From the NCBI RefSeq assembly GCF_002939305.1, contig NZ_MVDI01000001.1, positions 930,001-994,000 of the forward strand: a stretch of 64,000 nt of DNA. Reading direction: 5' to 3'. A program made the translations under genes and the position numbers. The stretch is from Chroococcidiopsis sp. TS-821 (lineage in GTDB: Bacteria > Cyanobacteriota > Cyanobacteriia > Cyanobacteriales > Chroococcidiopsidaceae). Of this stretch, positions 9,761 to 18,086 are shown piece by piece; position 1 is the stretch's first letter; the number at the start of each line of letters is the position of its first letter. The notes beneath the pieces are model-generated. The model had not been told where the DNA came from, made no database searches, and saw nothing but the letters and a program-made list of their open reading frames with translations.

Positions 9761-9812
9761 CACAGAGGAGCCATGGCAAAGTTGCGGGGGTTTTCCCCGT
9801 TCTAGCAACTTT
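9761..9812. repeat. Palindromic repeat element between pentapeptide and MATE genes
   Basis: An 8-bp perfect inverted repeat, AAAGTTGC (9778-9785) and GCAACTTT (9805-9812), encloses an inner GGGG-TTTT-CCCC hairpin. A conserved-looking flank, AGAGGAGCCATGG, lies beside it. The core AGAGGAGC...GCGGGGGTT..CCCC recurs at 27490-27548 inside another gene. This marks it as a copy of a dispersed palindromic element, which could also act as an mRNA end signal. Confidence 0.6.
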
Positions 9813-10482
9813 AGGGTAGAGCAACATTAGTGCCAATTAAACACGCACCTGTGAGGTTGACGCCGGTGAGATGTGTTCCTTCTAGTTCTGCACATAGGAG
9901 GTTTGTGCCAGTGAGGTTTGCTCCGGTAAGATTTGCACCTCTTAAATCGGCTTCTTCGAGGTTTGCTTGTTGCAGCGATGCGCCTTGTAAATCGGCTTGA
10001 CTTAAGTTAGCGCCGTGCAGGTTGGCACTGCTGAGATTGACGCCGCGTAAGTCGGCACCGCGTAAGTCTGCGCCTTGCAAGTTACTACTCATTAAATTGG
10101 CACCGCTGAAGAAGGCACCGGCACAAGTGGCTTGTGCTAGTTTTGCACCCATCAAGTTCGCGCCGCGCAAATTACTGCCACGTAAGTCGGCACTTGTCAA
10201 GTCAGCTTGCATCAAGTTGGCACCCATCAGGTTAGCGCGTAGGTCTGTACCTGTTAGCTGAGTTCCGAGAAGGTTGGCACCCTCTAGTCGCGCGCGTTCT
10301 AGTTTGCATCCGGAAAGATTAGCACCGACAAGTGTTGCACCGGCTAAATTGACTCCTTCTAGAGCAATACCTGCAAGCTCCGCATCTTCTAGATTGGCTC
10401 CTGGTAAGTGTTTGACTCCAGAACGCAGCGCAGCGATATCTCGATTACTTTTTTGCTCGAATGTGGGGCGATCGCTACTCAC
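9811..10482 (-). CDS. Pentapeptide-repeat protein
   Basis: This is a 223-residue protein made almost wholly of A(D/N)LxG-type pentapeptide repeats from about residue 28 to the end (ANLEDAELAGIALEGVNLAG and so on). These should fold as a right-handed quadrilateral beta-helix. The N-terminal ~25 residues are charged and non-repetitive. There is no signal peptide, so it is probably cytoplasmic. Such proteins are numerous in cyanobacteria and mostly of unknown function. Its start overlaps the stop of the DICT-domain gene by four bases, so the two are translationally coupled, and it may act with that sensor protein. The stop codon lies in the edge of the palindromic repeat. Confidence 0.9.
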   Translation of the reverse strand: MSSDRPTFEQKSNRDIAALRSGVKHLPGANLEDAELAGIALEGVNLAGATLVGANLSGCKLERARLEGANLLGTQLTGTDLRANLMGANLMQADLTSADLRGSNLRGANLMGAKLAQATCAGAFFSGANLMSSNLQGADLRGADLRGVNLSSANLHGANLSQADLQGASLQQANLEEADLRGANLTGANLTGTNLLCAELEGTHLTGVNLTGACLIGTNVALP

Positions 10483-11840
10483 ACCTGACTCCTTGCTGTT
10501 TGATTTGCATTGTTGCTATCATCACTCGCTTGGGGATCGACAAGCCACATTCCTGCACTGATTTTTGGTGCTGCGACAGGGATTTCTAAGCCTTGTTGCA
10601 AACCCATGACTAATAGTTCTAGCGTGTCAATCAGTTTAGGATCCCAAGCTTGTCCCTGCTGTTGTTTAAATTCAGTTAACGCTTGTGTCAAGACCGAAGT
10701 CTGTTGTGGTTGTGATGCTTGGAGTTGGGTAACGCGCTTTTGAAATGCCGCAACTAAGCCCAAAATCCGCGATTCTAGCGGAATGTCTTGCTCTGACAAA
10801 CCTGCAGGTTGACCGCTACCGTCCCACCGCTCGTTTTGATGCGTGATGATGCGAGCGATCGCCTGCATTCGCGGCATTGTTCGCAATACCTGGGCTGCGG
10901 GGACTAACGGGCAACTCGGTGCTTCATCACCGTATTGTATGCCTACCGTTGCAGGGGCGATGCGATGCAGTAATCCTGCAAGGCGCAAGCGTTTTAATTG
11001 CCACGCGGGTAAGTCTAATAACTGTCCAATAGTTTCGGCTAAGGCGGCGGTTTCTGCTGCTGCCATGGGATTATCGGTATCGGCTAAATCAATCAATTGC
11101 GCGAGCCGCAAAAATGCTTGTAACTCGTTGGAAACTAAGTTTTGGTCGAGTATCTGTTGGGAATCGGGTGCTAACTGATGAACTCCGCTTTGACTAATTT
11201 GCAGATAATCGACAACGCGCGAGACAGCGTAACCTAGATCGTCTAATTGTGTTGGTGTCGCTTTGGCGATCGCAGCGACTTGGGCGATCAGTTTTTGGCG
11301 CAATTCGGGGTTGTATTTGCCGATGTGAGCGATCGCTAAATCAACGGTTTCTCGTACTAATGCTGGCTCGAATGTCCAAAATCCGTAAAACTTACGCTCA
11401 AGGTCTACTGTCGGTCTACCTGCGATTCCGTAATCAGCGGCAGATAATTCTTGACACAGCACCATTGCGGTGTAGCTAGGAGAATAAATAATCAGATGCC
11501 ACTCTTGCGCTACAGGATCTTGAGGATCTAAGGCAACTAAATCAACATTTGCAAGTTGACTTGTCGGATGTTCGGCAAAACCCGTATCTGGTGCTGCCAT
11601 AATCGCGATGTGTCTTGCTTTTTGTGCAATTTGACTGTACCGTTCTGCTTCTTGAAGATACCATTTTCCTTGTTGAAACGCAGTAATGACTAGTGGTGGA
11701 CTATTCGAAGTGAGAACGCAGTCCTCTAAGGCATGACAAAGCGCGACGAGGGTATTTTTGTAATACACGCCCAAATTAAGGGGTCGCTGAGTATGAGCGT
11801 GGGCGGTGGCTAGCTGTTGCAGGATGGAACCATCTAACAT
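10479..11840 (-). CDS. DICT sensory domain protein with degenerate HD-GYP-like domain
   Basis: This is 453 residues. The N-terminal ~170 residues resemble the DICT domain, associated with diguanylate cyclases and two-component systems (LNLGVYYKNTLVALCHALED; YFGFWTFEP-like region). The C-terminal half, about residues 215-420, follows the HD-GYP fold: LLHRIAPAT near residue 290, then ITHQNERWDGSGQPAGL and IPLESRILGL. The usual HD metal motif reads His-Arg and the GYP triad reads GQP, so cyclic-di-GMP phosphodiesterase activity is doubtful. I see this directly; the functional conclusion is inference. It is the first gene of an operon with the pentapeptide protein (4-base overlap). The ATG start is at 11840, next to a spacer repeat. 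Confidence 0.82.
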   Translation of the reverse strand: MLDGSILQQLATAHAHTQRPLNLGVYYKNTLVALCHALEDCVLTSNSPPLVITAFQQGKWYLQEAERYSQIAQKARHIAIMAAPDTGFAEHPTSQLANVDLVALDPQDPVAQEWHLIIYSPSYTAMVLCQELSAADYGIAGRPTVDLERKFYGFWTFEPALVRETVDLAIAHIGKYNPELRQKLIAQVAAIAKATPTQLDDLGYAVSRVVDYLQISQSGVHQLAPDSQQILDQNLVSNELQAFLRLAQLIDLADTDNPMAAAETAALAETIGQLLDLPAWQLKRLRLAGLLHRIAPATVGIQYGDEAPSCPLVPAAQVLRTMPRMQAIARIITHQNERWDGSGQPAGLSEQDIPLESRILGLVAAFQKRVTQLQASQPQQTSVLTQALTEFKQQQGQAWDPKLIDTLELLVMGLQQGLEIPVAAPKISAGMWLVDPQASDDSNNANQTARSQV

Positions 11841-11852
11841 GAATTTGAGTAG

Positions 11853-11938
11853 TGGTATCTGGTAACTGGTAATTGGTAATTGGGTGAGCGAAGATGATAT
11901 TGTTTATTACCTATGACCCATGACCCATTACCAATTTT
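11853..11938. repeat. Short degenerate tandem repeats in spacer
   Basis: The spacer consists of repeated GGTAACTGGTAATTGG-like units followed by inverted-sense units (CCTATGACCCATGACCCATTACC). Similar units occur at 31404-31428, 34866-34888 and 48829-48846, always between genes. They resemble the short tandemly repeated sequences known from cyanobacterial genomes. Confidence 0.6.
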
Positions 11939-11940
11939 AT

Positions 11941-13509
11941 TTAAGCTGTGACAAGCTGCTTTTTGTTGCTCTCAATCGGCGCGGATAAAGCTTCTTCTAA
12001 GTCAGCACATCCAAGACGCGCTTCGAGAATGTTCATTACTTCTCGACCAAAGTCATTGGGGTTTTTTTGCCATGCTTCTAGGCAAACTTCGCCAAAGAAG
12101 GAACCAAGGGGTTCAGGGTTCCACAGCAGTTTCTTCGCAGTCCAAGGCATCAAACTCATTGGGTCGTAGTCTGGCTTGAGTATGTTGTTTTTCAGTGCGT
12201 ATTCTTCTAGGTGAGTATGCGGTTGTAGCCCAATAAAGAAGATCGCTGGTTCAACTTTGTCTGCGCCAAAAATACGCTCAAGTTCGCGGTGATAGGCGAT
12301 CGTTTGCCGAATGGTTTCTGGACGTTCGTCAATTACATTAAACGAGTAGTTAACAGAAACTAAGTCGTTGAAGCCTGCTGCTTTCAAATCTCGGCAGTTT
12401 TCTAAGACTGTACGCAAGTTGTATCCCATGCGCATTTTTCGTACAAGTTCTTGCGAACCACTCGTGATTCCAATTTCAAAATAATTCATTCCTGTTTTGA
12501 CCATGAGGTCGCACAGTTTTGGCGTTAGGTTATCAGCACGGATATATGCCGCCCAGTGAATGTCTTGCATTCCCGCATCGAGGATTTTTTGCAGTAATTC
12601 GACCGCATCATCAATAAATCGCCGTGCAGGAATAAATTGCGCATCGGTAAACCAAAAGTTGCGAATACCGCGATCGTAGAGTTGTCGCATTTCTGCAACT
12701 ACTTCATCTGCTGGATTAATGCGGACTTGTTTGCCTTCAACTACGGTGTAGACGCAGTAGCAACAGTTGTGCGGGCAACCGCGCTTAGTTTGGACGCCGA
12801 CGTAGAAATCTCGGTCTTGAAGATAGTACTGAAATTCTGACCAAATACTTTCGATATAGTCGTAGTTGCAGGCACTTTTTTCGATCGGCGTGGGTTGTTC
12901 GTGGATGAGGCGATCGCGTGGTGGTTTTTCCCCAGCAACATAACAACGTTCGTCCCGAAACTCTTGTCCTCGAATGATTTTTTCTAGCAGTAACTCTCCC
13001 TCTCCGACAGAAACAATTGTTCCTTTTGGTAGCTTATCGCCTAACTGCTCGTAAAATACGCTGACTGCACCGCCGCCAACGACTGCACGGGCTTGGGAGT
13101 AGTGTTTTTTAGCGCGGCTAAGTCCGCGTTTAATCAGTCCTAAATTTCGCCACAGTTCAGTGTAATACGATGCTGCTAGTCTGAGTCCGCCAATTGCTCC
13201 CCGTAGTTTAATCAAGGGATTCCGCGCATAATAAAATTCAAAGGCGTTCTGTAGCGGGTTTCCACCTCTACCTCCGACAGGCGCATAAATCTGAATATCT
13301 CGCCACGAAAATACTAATAATGTCGGCTGAAATTCATCGATACAAGTATCGAGAGCAGAGCCAAAATCGAGGGGCGGAACTGTTCCTAAGTCGAAAATGC
13401 GTTGCTCAACACTGGGGAATTGTTTGTGAATATGGTCTGCTAGGTAGACAACTCCAATCGGAAAAATGGGGTTGCAGGGGAGGCGAACGTAGAGAATCCG
13501 ATTTTCCAT
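11941..13509 (-). CDS. B12-binding radical SAM protein (PSII high-light acclimation type)
   Basis: This is about 522 residues. An N-terminal cobalamin-binding-like Rossmann domain (MENRILYVRLPCNPIFPIGV; VVGGGAVSVFYEQLG) precedes the radical SAM core with CPHNCCYC (CxxxCxxC) near residue 246. The core continues with FWFTDAQFI and FEIGITSGSQELVRKMRMG. The architecture and sequence recall the cyanobacterial family annotated 'photosystem II high light acclimation radical SAM protein'; I recall this name from annotation, and the reaction is not known to me. I choose ATG 13507-13509, because the 26 codons before it in the open frame (to 13587) show no conservation-like content. It stands alone between two repeat-bearing spacers. 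Confidence 0.83.
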   Translation of the reverse strand: MENRILYVRLPCNPIFPIGVVYLADHIHKQFPSVEQRIFDLGTVPPLDFGSALDTCIDEFQPTLLVFSWRDIQIYAPVGGRGGNPLQNAFEFYYARNPLIKLRGAIGGLRLAASYYTELWRNLGLIKRGLSRAKKHYSQARAVVGGGAVSVFYEQLGDKLPKGTIVSVGEGELLLEKIIRGQEFRDERCYVAGEKPPRDRLIHEQPTPIEKSACNYDYIESIWSEFQYYLQDRDFYVGVQTKRGCPHNCCYCVYTVVEGKQVRINPADEVVAEMRQLYDRGIRNFWFTDAQFIPARRFIDDAVELLQKILDAGMQDIHWAAYIRADNLTPKLCDLMVKTGMNYFEIGITSGSQELVRKMRMGYNLRTVLENCRDLKAAGFNDLVSVNYSFNVIDERPETIRQTIAYHRELERIFGADKVEPAIFFIGLQPHTHLEEYALKNNILKPDYDPMSLMPWTAKKLLWNPEPLGSFFGEVCLEAWQKNPNDFGREVMNILEARLGCADLEEALSAPIESNKKQLVTA

Positions 13510-14032
13510 AGTGCTTATTTGGGACTGAAACTTAGCAATTGTCGGATAGGAGTCAGTGAGGAACCCTCTTTTTGTTCTTCCGTGCAACTAGCTGCAGAGG
13601 TGTTTATCGCGAGAGTCAACAAGATGAGAAGATTTAGAGAGAACTTCAGAATTATTCACTTAGTCGGGCAATGCTTCGCCCCTGTTGTAACTCTGACCTC
13701 TGAATCTTTGACCTCTGACCTCTAATAAAACACCGATCTCCAGATAGATGCCTAATGATTGACAGACTTTATGAAAGAGTTTTTCATATAACTTTACGAT
13801 AACATTCAGTTTGCTTCGGCGTGCGGAAATTTTTGTCTGTAGCGCGAAGTGATTGCCAATTGTGCAAAAATTGAGTTTAATTAACTACATAACAAAACTT
13901 GTAGTTCTGGATCTAAAAGGAATTCTGATTGTAGCCATCAGTTGGTAGTCGGGGTTACAGCAACTGGGGATCGCTCAGTGTTAGCTTGGCTAGTGTAATC
14001 TCATAGGTGTGGCTTGACGCTACTTGGCGGTT
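13510..14032. other. Intergenic region with short repeats at 13691-13725
   Basis: This lies between divergently transcribed genes, so it holds two promoters. Positions 13691-13725 carry three TGACCTCTGA-type units of the dispersed spacer repeat seen at many other gene ends in this window. A 68-codon plus frame at 13519-13725 runs through this repeat and is not credible. I see nothing else. Confidence 0.45.
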
Positions 14033-14374
14033 ATGGCTCAAATTTTAGATCCTTTACCTCCGAATCAATCTGGTCAACTTGTCTGCTGCTATGTCAACGC
14101 GACAAGCAAAATTCAGATTGCTCGTATTTCTAATATTCCCAACTGGTATTTTGAACGTGTTGTGTTTCCAGGACAGCGATTGGTGTTTGAAGCGCCACCT
14201 AAATCAATGCTGGAAATTCATACTGGTATGATGGCAAGTGCAATTCTCTCGGACACGATCCCCTGCGATCGCCTTTGTATTACCGAGGATGGCACGCTAG
14301 AAGACGCACCCGCAGAATCACCAGAAATCAGCAATAAAAAAAGTTTAGCTGCTGTTTTAACTTCGGTAGATTAA
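14033..14374 (+). CDS. DUF1830 domain protein
   Basis: This is a 113-residue cytoplasmic protein. The fold region runs from about residue 10 to 85: GQLVCCYVNATSKIQIARI, then IPNWYFERVVFPGQRLVFEA and a short acidic tail. This pattern is that of DUF1830, a small cyanobacterial family without known function. I start at ATG 14033 (MAQILDP); the open frame begins three codons earlier at a TTG. No operon partner is obvious, since the following gene starts 145 bases later. Confidence 0.8.
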   Translation: MAQILDPLPPNQSGQLVCCYVNATSKIQIARISNIPNWYFERVVFPGQRLVFEAPPKSMLEIHTGMMASAILSDTIPCDRLCITEDGTLEDAPAESPEISNKKSLAAVLTSVD

Positions 14375-14519
14375 GACAATTCCCTTTGTAAGGTCAAGCT
14401 AATAAACAATTTATTTTTGATAAAACGTTTAATTTAACTTTTCCCTCGCAGGAAGGACAACAATCAGCTGCTTTGTGGCGCTAAGGTAAGATGTAGCACT
14501 TGCTGAGGTTTAGTTTAAA

Positions 14520-14954
14520 TTGCATCTTCCGTCCTTCCTGTGGTTGTGGAAAATAGCAGCGTGGTCGATGGGATTGTCGCTGCTAGCCTATCTACTATTA
14601 GCTGTAACTGGTGTTTGGTTGTTTGACGTTAGGACAACACGCAAGCTGCGTCCAAATTGGCTGCGATCGCTGCATTTTATGTTTGGTGGAAGCTTAGTGT
14701 TGTTGGTACTGCTTTTACTAGCAATTGGTATTGTTGGTACATTGGGTCATTTTGGCAGTTTGGGTCACTCTTCGCATTTTCTGGCAGGCTTACTTGTTGT
14801 TGGCTTAGTCTTACTCTCCGCAGTCAGTGCGCTGTTTATCGATCGTTTAACTTGGATGCGATCGCTGCACGTTGGAACAAATGTTCTTCTTTTGCTTGGG
14901 TTAGTTTGGGTATCGTTAACGGGCTGGGATGTTGTCCAAAAATATCTACCGTGA
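14520..14954 (+). CDS. DUF4079-type four-helix membrane protein
   Basis: This is a 144-residue membrane protein with four hydrophobic helices (about residues 10-32, 50-72, 85-108 and 118-138). The motif GTLGHFGSLGHSSHFLAG lies between helices 2 and 3. The His/Gly-rich loop and helix count fit DUF4079, a cyanobacterial family of unknown role. The His residues would suit haem or metal binding, which is speculation. The longest frame starts at TTG 14520; ATG 14568 is an alternative, but it would remove the first helix. Confidence 0.72.
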   Translation: MHLPSFLWLWKIAAWSMGLSLLAYLLLAVTGVWLFDVRTTRKLRPNWLRSLHFMFGGSLVLLVLLLLAIGIVGTLGHFGSLGHSSHFLAGLLVVGLVLLSAVSALFIDRLTWMRSLHVGTNVLLLLGLVWVSLTGWDVVQKYLP

Positions 14955-15044
14955 ATTGAGCTGTACGTCTTGGCGATCGTATTGCTTGATATCTCAAAAC
15001 TTGCTCAAAGCTTAGTTTAAGATTTGTGCTAAATCGAGTACAAA

Positions 15045-15595
15045 TCAGAGTAATACATCCTCTCCTAACAACTCTGAAGGCGATTGTAATACTTCGACAT
15101 CCTTGCCTTGACGATAGATTTCTACTCGTTGGTTTTGCAGGTCGATCAACAACCCTAACCGCGCACCACAATCGATATATTCCCGCATTTTTGCTTTGCA
15201 GTATGTCTAAGTTATCGGAAGCTGAACGTAATTCAACAACAAAATCAGGGACAAGTAGTAAAATCGATCGGGATTTGCGGGATTTGGGTTTAGCGCTTCT
15301 AAGCGTTCTCTTTTAATTCAAGCTGTGTCGGGCGAACGCTCTGCACCATTGGGTAGCTTGAAACCAGTCGAAGAATCAAACGCTAGACTGTACTGTCTGC
15401 ATCTGTCCAATTAAATAAGCGCTGCGTAAGTCTACCATTTCGATTTCCGCTTTTCCATCCGCTGGGTGCCACGATCGTCAATCTTCCCTCATCTGTACGC
15501 TCTAGCCACAAGTCGCGGTTATTTTGACAGAGTTGGAAGAATTGTTCATTGGTTAGCTTAATCGCTGGGTGTAAGTTGAGTACTAGGGCAGTCAT
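15045..15595 (-). pseudogene. Decayed Uma2-family endonuclease
   Basis: Read on the minus strand from ATG 15593-15595, the sequence begins like an intact Uma2 (DUF820, PD-(D/E)XK-like) protein: MTALVLNLHPAIKLTNEQFF, LWLERTDEGRLTIV, GNRNGRLTQRLFNWT. The frame then breaks. A frameshift near 15383 precedes FDSSTGFKLPNGAERSPDTA. A TGA replaces the expected Trp codon soon after. Another shift precedes PDFVVELRSASDNLDILQSK, and an extra A in a run of five A shifts the frame once more before REYIDCGARLGLLIDLQNQR. The original TGA stop is at 15045-15047. At least four lesions make this a pseudogene. Uma2 genes are multicopy in cyanobacteria and decay often. Confidence 0.85.
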
Positions 15596-16490
15596 TGTCG
15601 GTGTGCGATCGCATTTATTGATGATTTTTAGTATTGGTGTGTCAAGCAATCTATCGTAATTCGCGCTCCAAGCACATTAGCATCTGATATCGTTTATCTC
15701 TTAGATACAATTACTGAGAGTTATGAAAAAAGCTGTATATTTTCCATCCTAAATATTTGCAAGCTAGGTTTGTTGATTTGCACGTTGCACCAGCGATTGA
15801 GACTCTCGAATAATAAACTACATCGCGACTTACAAATGATACTGAGTTTATTGGCGATCGCTATGAGCTAGCATTAGTTATGAAGCGATATGAACGTGCT
15901 AGTGTTAAAGTCTAGTCGCGTTCTAGTGCGGTTGCATGTATATTTTGCTGAATAACTAGATAGATTTCGCTTTATAGTGACGCGATATTATTTTGAGTGG
16001 AGCTAGCTCAAATCATTAGATTTTACTTCTATAAATAGAGGTATTTTTATACTAAGTCAAATAGTCTGGCTTAATTATTAATCAAAAATTCTTTCTTTAA
16101 GTAAGAACCATTAATAGCTTGAAAAGTATAACTCCAAGCATATTCAAGAAACATTTCTTGTTTTGACGTGTATCAGTTACACTTCTCACATCTGAATTTA
16201 ATAATTCTCTATATATCAGAGTTATTTGAACTTTTTTAACTCGTTTTAATCTCATTTTAAACAACTAATAATTTTGACTTTTGTTTTTTGCTGAAGTCAA
16301 ATTAGAGCTAGTAAAAAAATAACTTTTCAAGTTTTAGCTGTTTATTTTTATAAGCATTTTCTATCAAAAGATAGGGAGTTACTAAACTTTTAATGTGAGT
16401 ACATTTGGGTGTATTAATAACATTTTTTTGCCAAGAAAGTAGCTACTGCTGATTTGGTGAAATTGTTTTTGCTGAAGGGAGATTTTAGTC
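15596..16490. other. AT-rich stretch with possible decayed coding fragments
   Basis: No intact gene is visible. Two plus-strand fragments look protein-like. One, near 15735-15812, reads LYIFHPKYLQARFVDLHVAP. The other, 15814-15915, contains FIGDRYELALVMKRYERASV and loosely resembles the end of a TIR-type domain. Both are bounded by stops and frame changes. From ~15950 on the sequence is strongly AT-rich. The last ~60 bases carry a GAAGGGAG ribosome-binding site for the next frame. Confidence 0.35.
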
Positions 16491-16859
16491 ATGGTATTGA
16501 ACTATCAAATTCGTAGAGTTGTGGCGTTGGTATCGTCGGCGTTTCTCTTGCTCACTGCTTGTCAAGGAGAGGAAACAGCAGAATTAACAAAAGCAGGAGG
16601 AGTTTGTCCAGCAAAACTACGATTTGCTGACACTGGTATCAAAAATCTCTGTATGTTACAGAATGTACTGTTTGGTGCATGGGGTAGAAATCGCAACCCT
16701 TGGAAAATGTTTTTTCCCTTTAACGATCGCTATAAAGCCGTAGAATGTCTCGACCGTGTTGGTCTGAATGAATTTGCAGCTCGTCGTGCTAGGGACCTTT
16801 CAGGCGGACAACAGCAACGAGTTGCGATCGCGCTGATGTTGATGCAAGATCCGGACTAG
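16491..16859 (+). pseudogene. phnD/phnC deletion chimera (phosphonate ABC transporter remnant)
   Basis: This open frame of 122 codons joins two unrelated gene parts. Residues 1-~52 are the lipoprotein signal (ALVSSAFLLLTACQG, lipobox LTAC) and mature start (CPAKLRFADTGI) of a PhnD-type phosphonate/phosphite-binding protein. Residues ~55-122 are an internal piece of a PhnC-type ATPase: NVLFGAWGR, ADR-like DRYKAVECLDRVGL, and the ABC signature LSGGQQQRVAIA. It stops at QDPD, just before the Walker B region. Walker A, most of PhnD and all of PhnE are missing. A deletion within a phnD-phnC operon explains this directly. It retains its ribosome-binding site (GAAGGGAG), so a short fusion could be translated, but it cannot work as either component. 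Confidence 0.85.
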
Positions 16860-17081
16860 AAAAAATGCAGCGATCGCTTTTAAATTACTAACGTCTCCTA
16901 CCATTAAATAAGCTATTTGCAAGTAGTTCAGATTACATTTTTCTTAATTTATGTCAAGAGTTCTGTAAATTTGCCGTTGAGCAAGCTATGCTCAAAGTAG
17001 TTACAGCAGCGCCGACATGACATGAGCGTGCGGTTGCACTGGGAAGTGCAGGAAATACTCATAAAAAGGAGATTGATTGTC

Positions 17082-17315
17082 ATGGCACAAGAAACCGCTG
17101 CCCGATTTTTTAAAGCTGTACAACAAGATCACGCCTTACAAGAAAGACTCAAAGCAACGTCTGATCCAGAAGCTTTCATCAAAATCGCTGCTCAAAGGGG
17201 TTATAACTTCACTTTAGAGGATTTAGATCAAGCTATTAGCAAGTTGTCGCCAGAGGAATTTGCTGCGGTGATCAATCCTGGCGTTTCTCCTCGGCGTCAT
17301 CTAGTCCCAAGGTAA
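17082..17315 (+). CDS. Nif11-domain small protein
   Basis: This is 77 residues starting at ATG 17082, preceded by AAAAGGAG at the proper distance; the longer open frame from 17022 is not needed. The sequence has the Nif11 pattern: ETAARFFKAVQQDHALQERL, then DPEAFIKIAAQRGYNFT and LEDLDQAISKLSPEEFAAV. Nif11 domains occur in nitrogen-fixation-linked proteins and as leader regions of ribosomal peptide precursors. Here the tail after the domain is NPGVSPRRHLVPR, with no Gly-Gly cleavage motif and no Cys/Ser/Thr core. A peptide precursor role is therefore not supported, and no maturation enzyme is nearby. It is followed by a terminator. Confidence 0.8.
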   Translation: MAQETAARFFKAVQQDHALQERLKATSDPEAFIKIAAQRGYNFTLEDLDQAISKLSPEEFAAVINPGVSPRRHLVPR

Positions 17316-17443
17316 GCATATATCACGTTGTTTGGTTTCAATGCCAACAATTGAGCTTACAGGTTTTAAGTTCGTAAAATTTTGATTATGCAAACTTTAA
17401 AAACCATAAGCAATTAGACTATTTCAAAACGCAATCTTGTGTC

Positions 17444-17474
17444 AATCCCATACCTAATACGTGTGGGATTTTTG
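17444..17474 (+). terminator. Intrinsic terminator downstream of the Nif11 gene
   Basis: The stem ATCCCATAC (17445-17453) pairs with GTGTGGGAT (17461-17469), nine pairs with one G-U, around a 7-base loop. A run of five T follows. It lies ~130 bases after the Nif11 stop codon. Confidence 0.75.
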
Positions 17475-18086
17475 TTACTCAGGCAAGTATCATTATCAAG
17501 TGCTTTTATGATATCAATTAGTGGTAAATAGTAACATACAAATAATATTTGAATTAATCAAAGACGATTGAATATTTTATAAACTATTGAGTATTCAGTT
17601 AAGATTTAAATTCTTTTATTATTGATTTTAACCATTTTATGATAATACTTTATATACGCTTAGGTTACTGAAGAATAATCTAAGAATTTGGTGCGGGTAC
17701 GAAAGTTGGTATTTAAGGTTTGTAAATCAAAAGTCACCGAGAAACTCTATATCTACACACTTTACTACCTTTACTACATTTTTTAAGATTTTTTTTAAAT
17801 ATAAAGGAACCAAAACCTAAATGTATAAATTGTGTATAAGTTATGTATGGCTTTTATGTAGAGGCAACATTTCTCAGTGAAAATGAATAGAATTATTTGG
17901 GTAGTTCATATTCTTACTTTATGTCAACTTGAAGAATACGTATAAAGTCTAGAAATTTTTGGGCTGAAAACTAGTAAGTATGTTTATTCACCAACGATAC
18001 TGTTACTGACAGACCGAAATTGGTATCTGAATAACAACTCAGGATGAGATTGCCAAAGGTTTTGTAAATGTCTTAGGACGGAGAGA
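17475..18086. other. AT-rich upstream region of the peroxidase gene
   Basis: These 612 bases contain no plausible coding frame and are strongly AT-rich to about 17950. The region should hold the promoter of the peroxidase gene. A GGACGGAGAGA purine run just before 18087 is the ribosome-binding site. I recognise no operator. Confidence 0.4.

Noticed and set aside
13510..13587. 26-codon N-terminal extension of the radical SAM gene
   Set aside because: The family start is MENRILYV at 13509; the extension looks noncoding.
15026..15316. 96-codon plus-strand frame
   Set aside because: Antisense shadow of the Uma2 pseudogene, whose rebuilt protein is far more convincing.
17082..17315. Ribosomal peptide (RiPP) precursor
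   Set aside because: No Gly-Gly cleavage site, no Cys/Ser/Thr-rich core and no maturation genes nearby.
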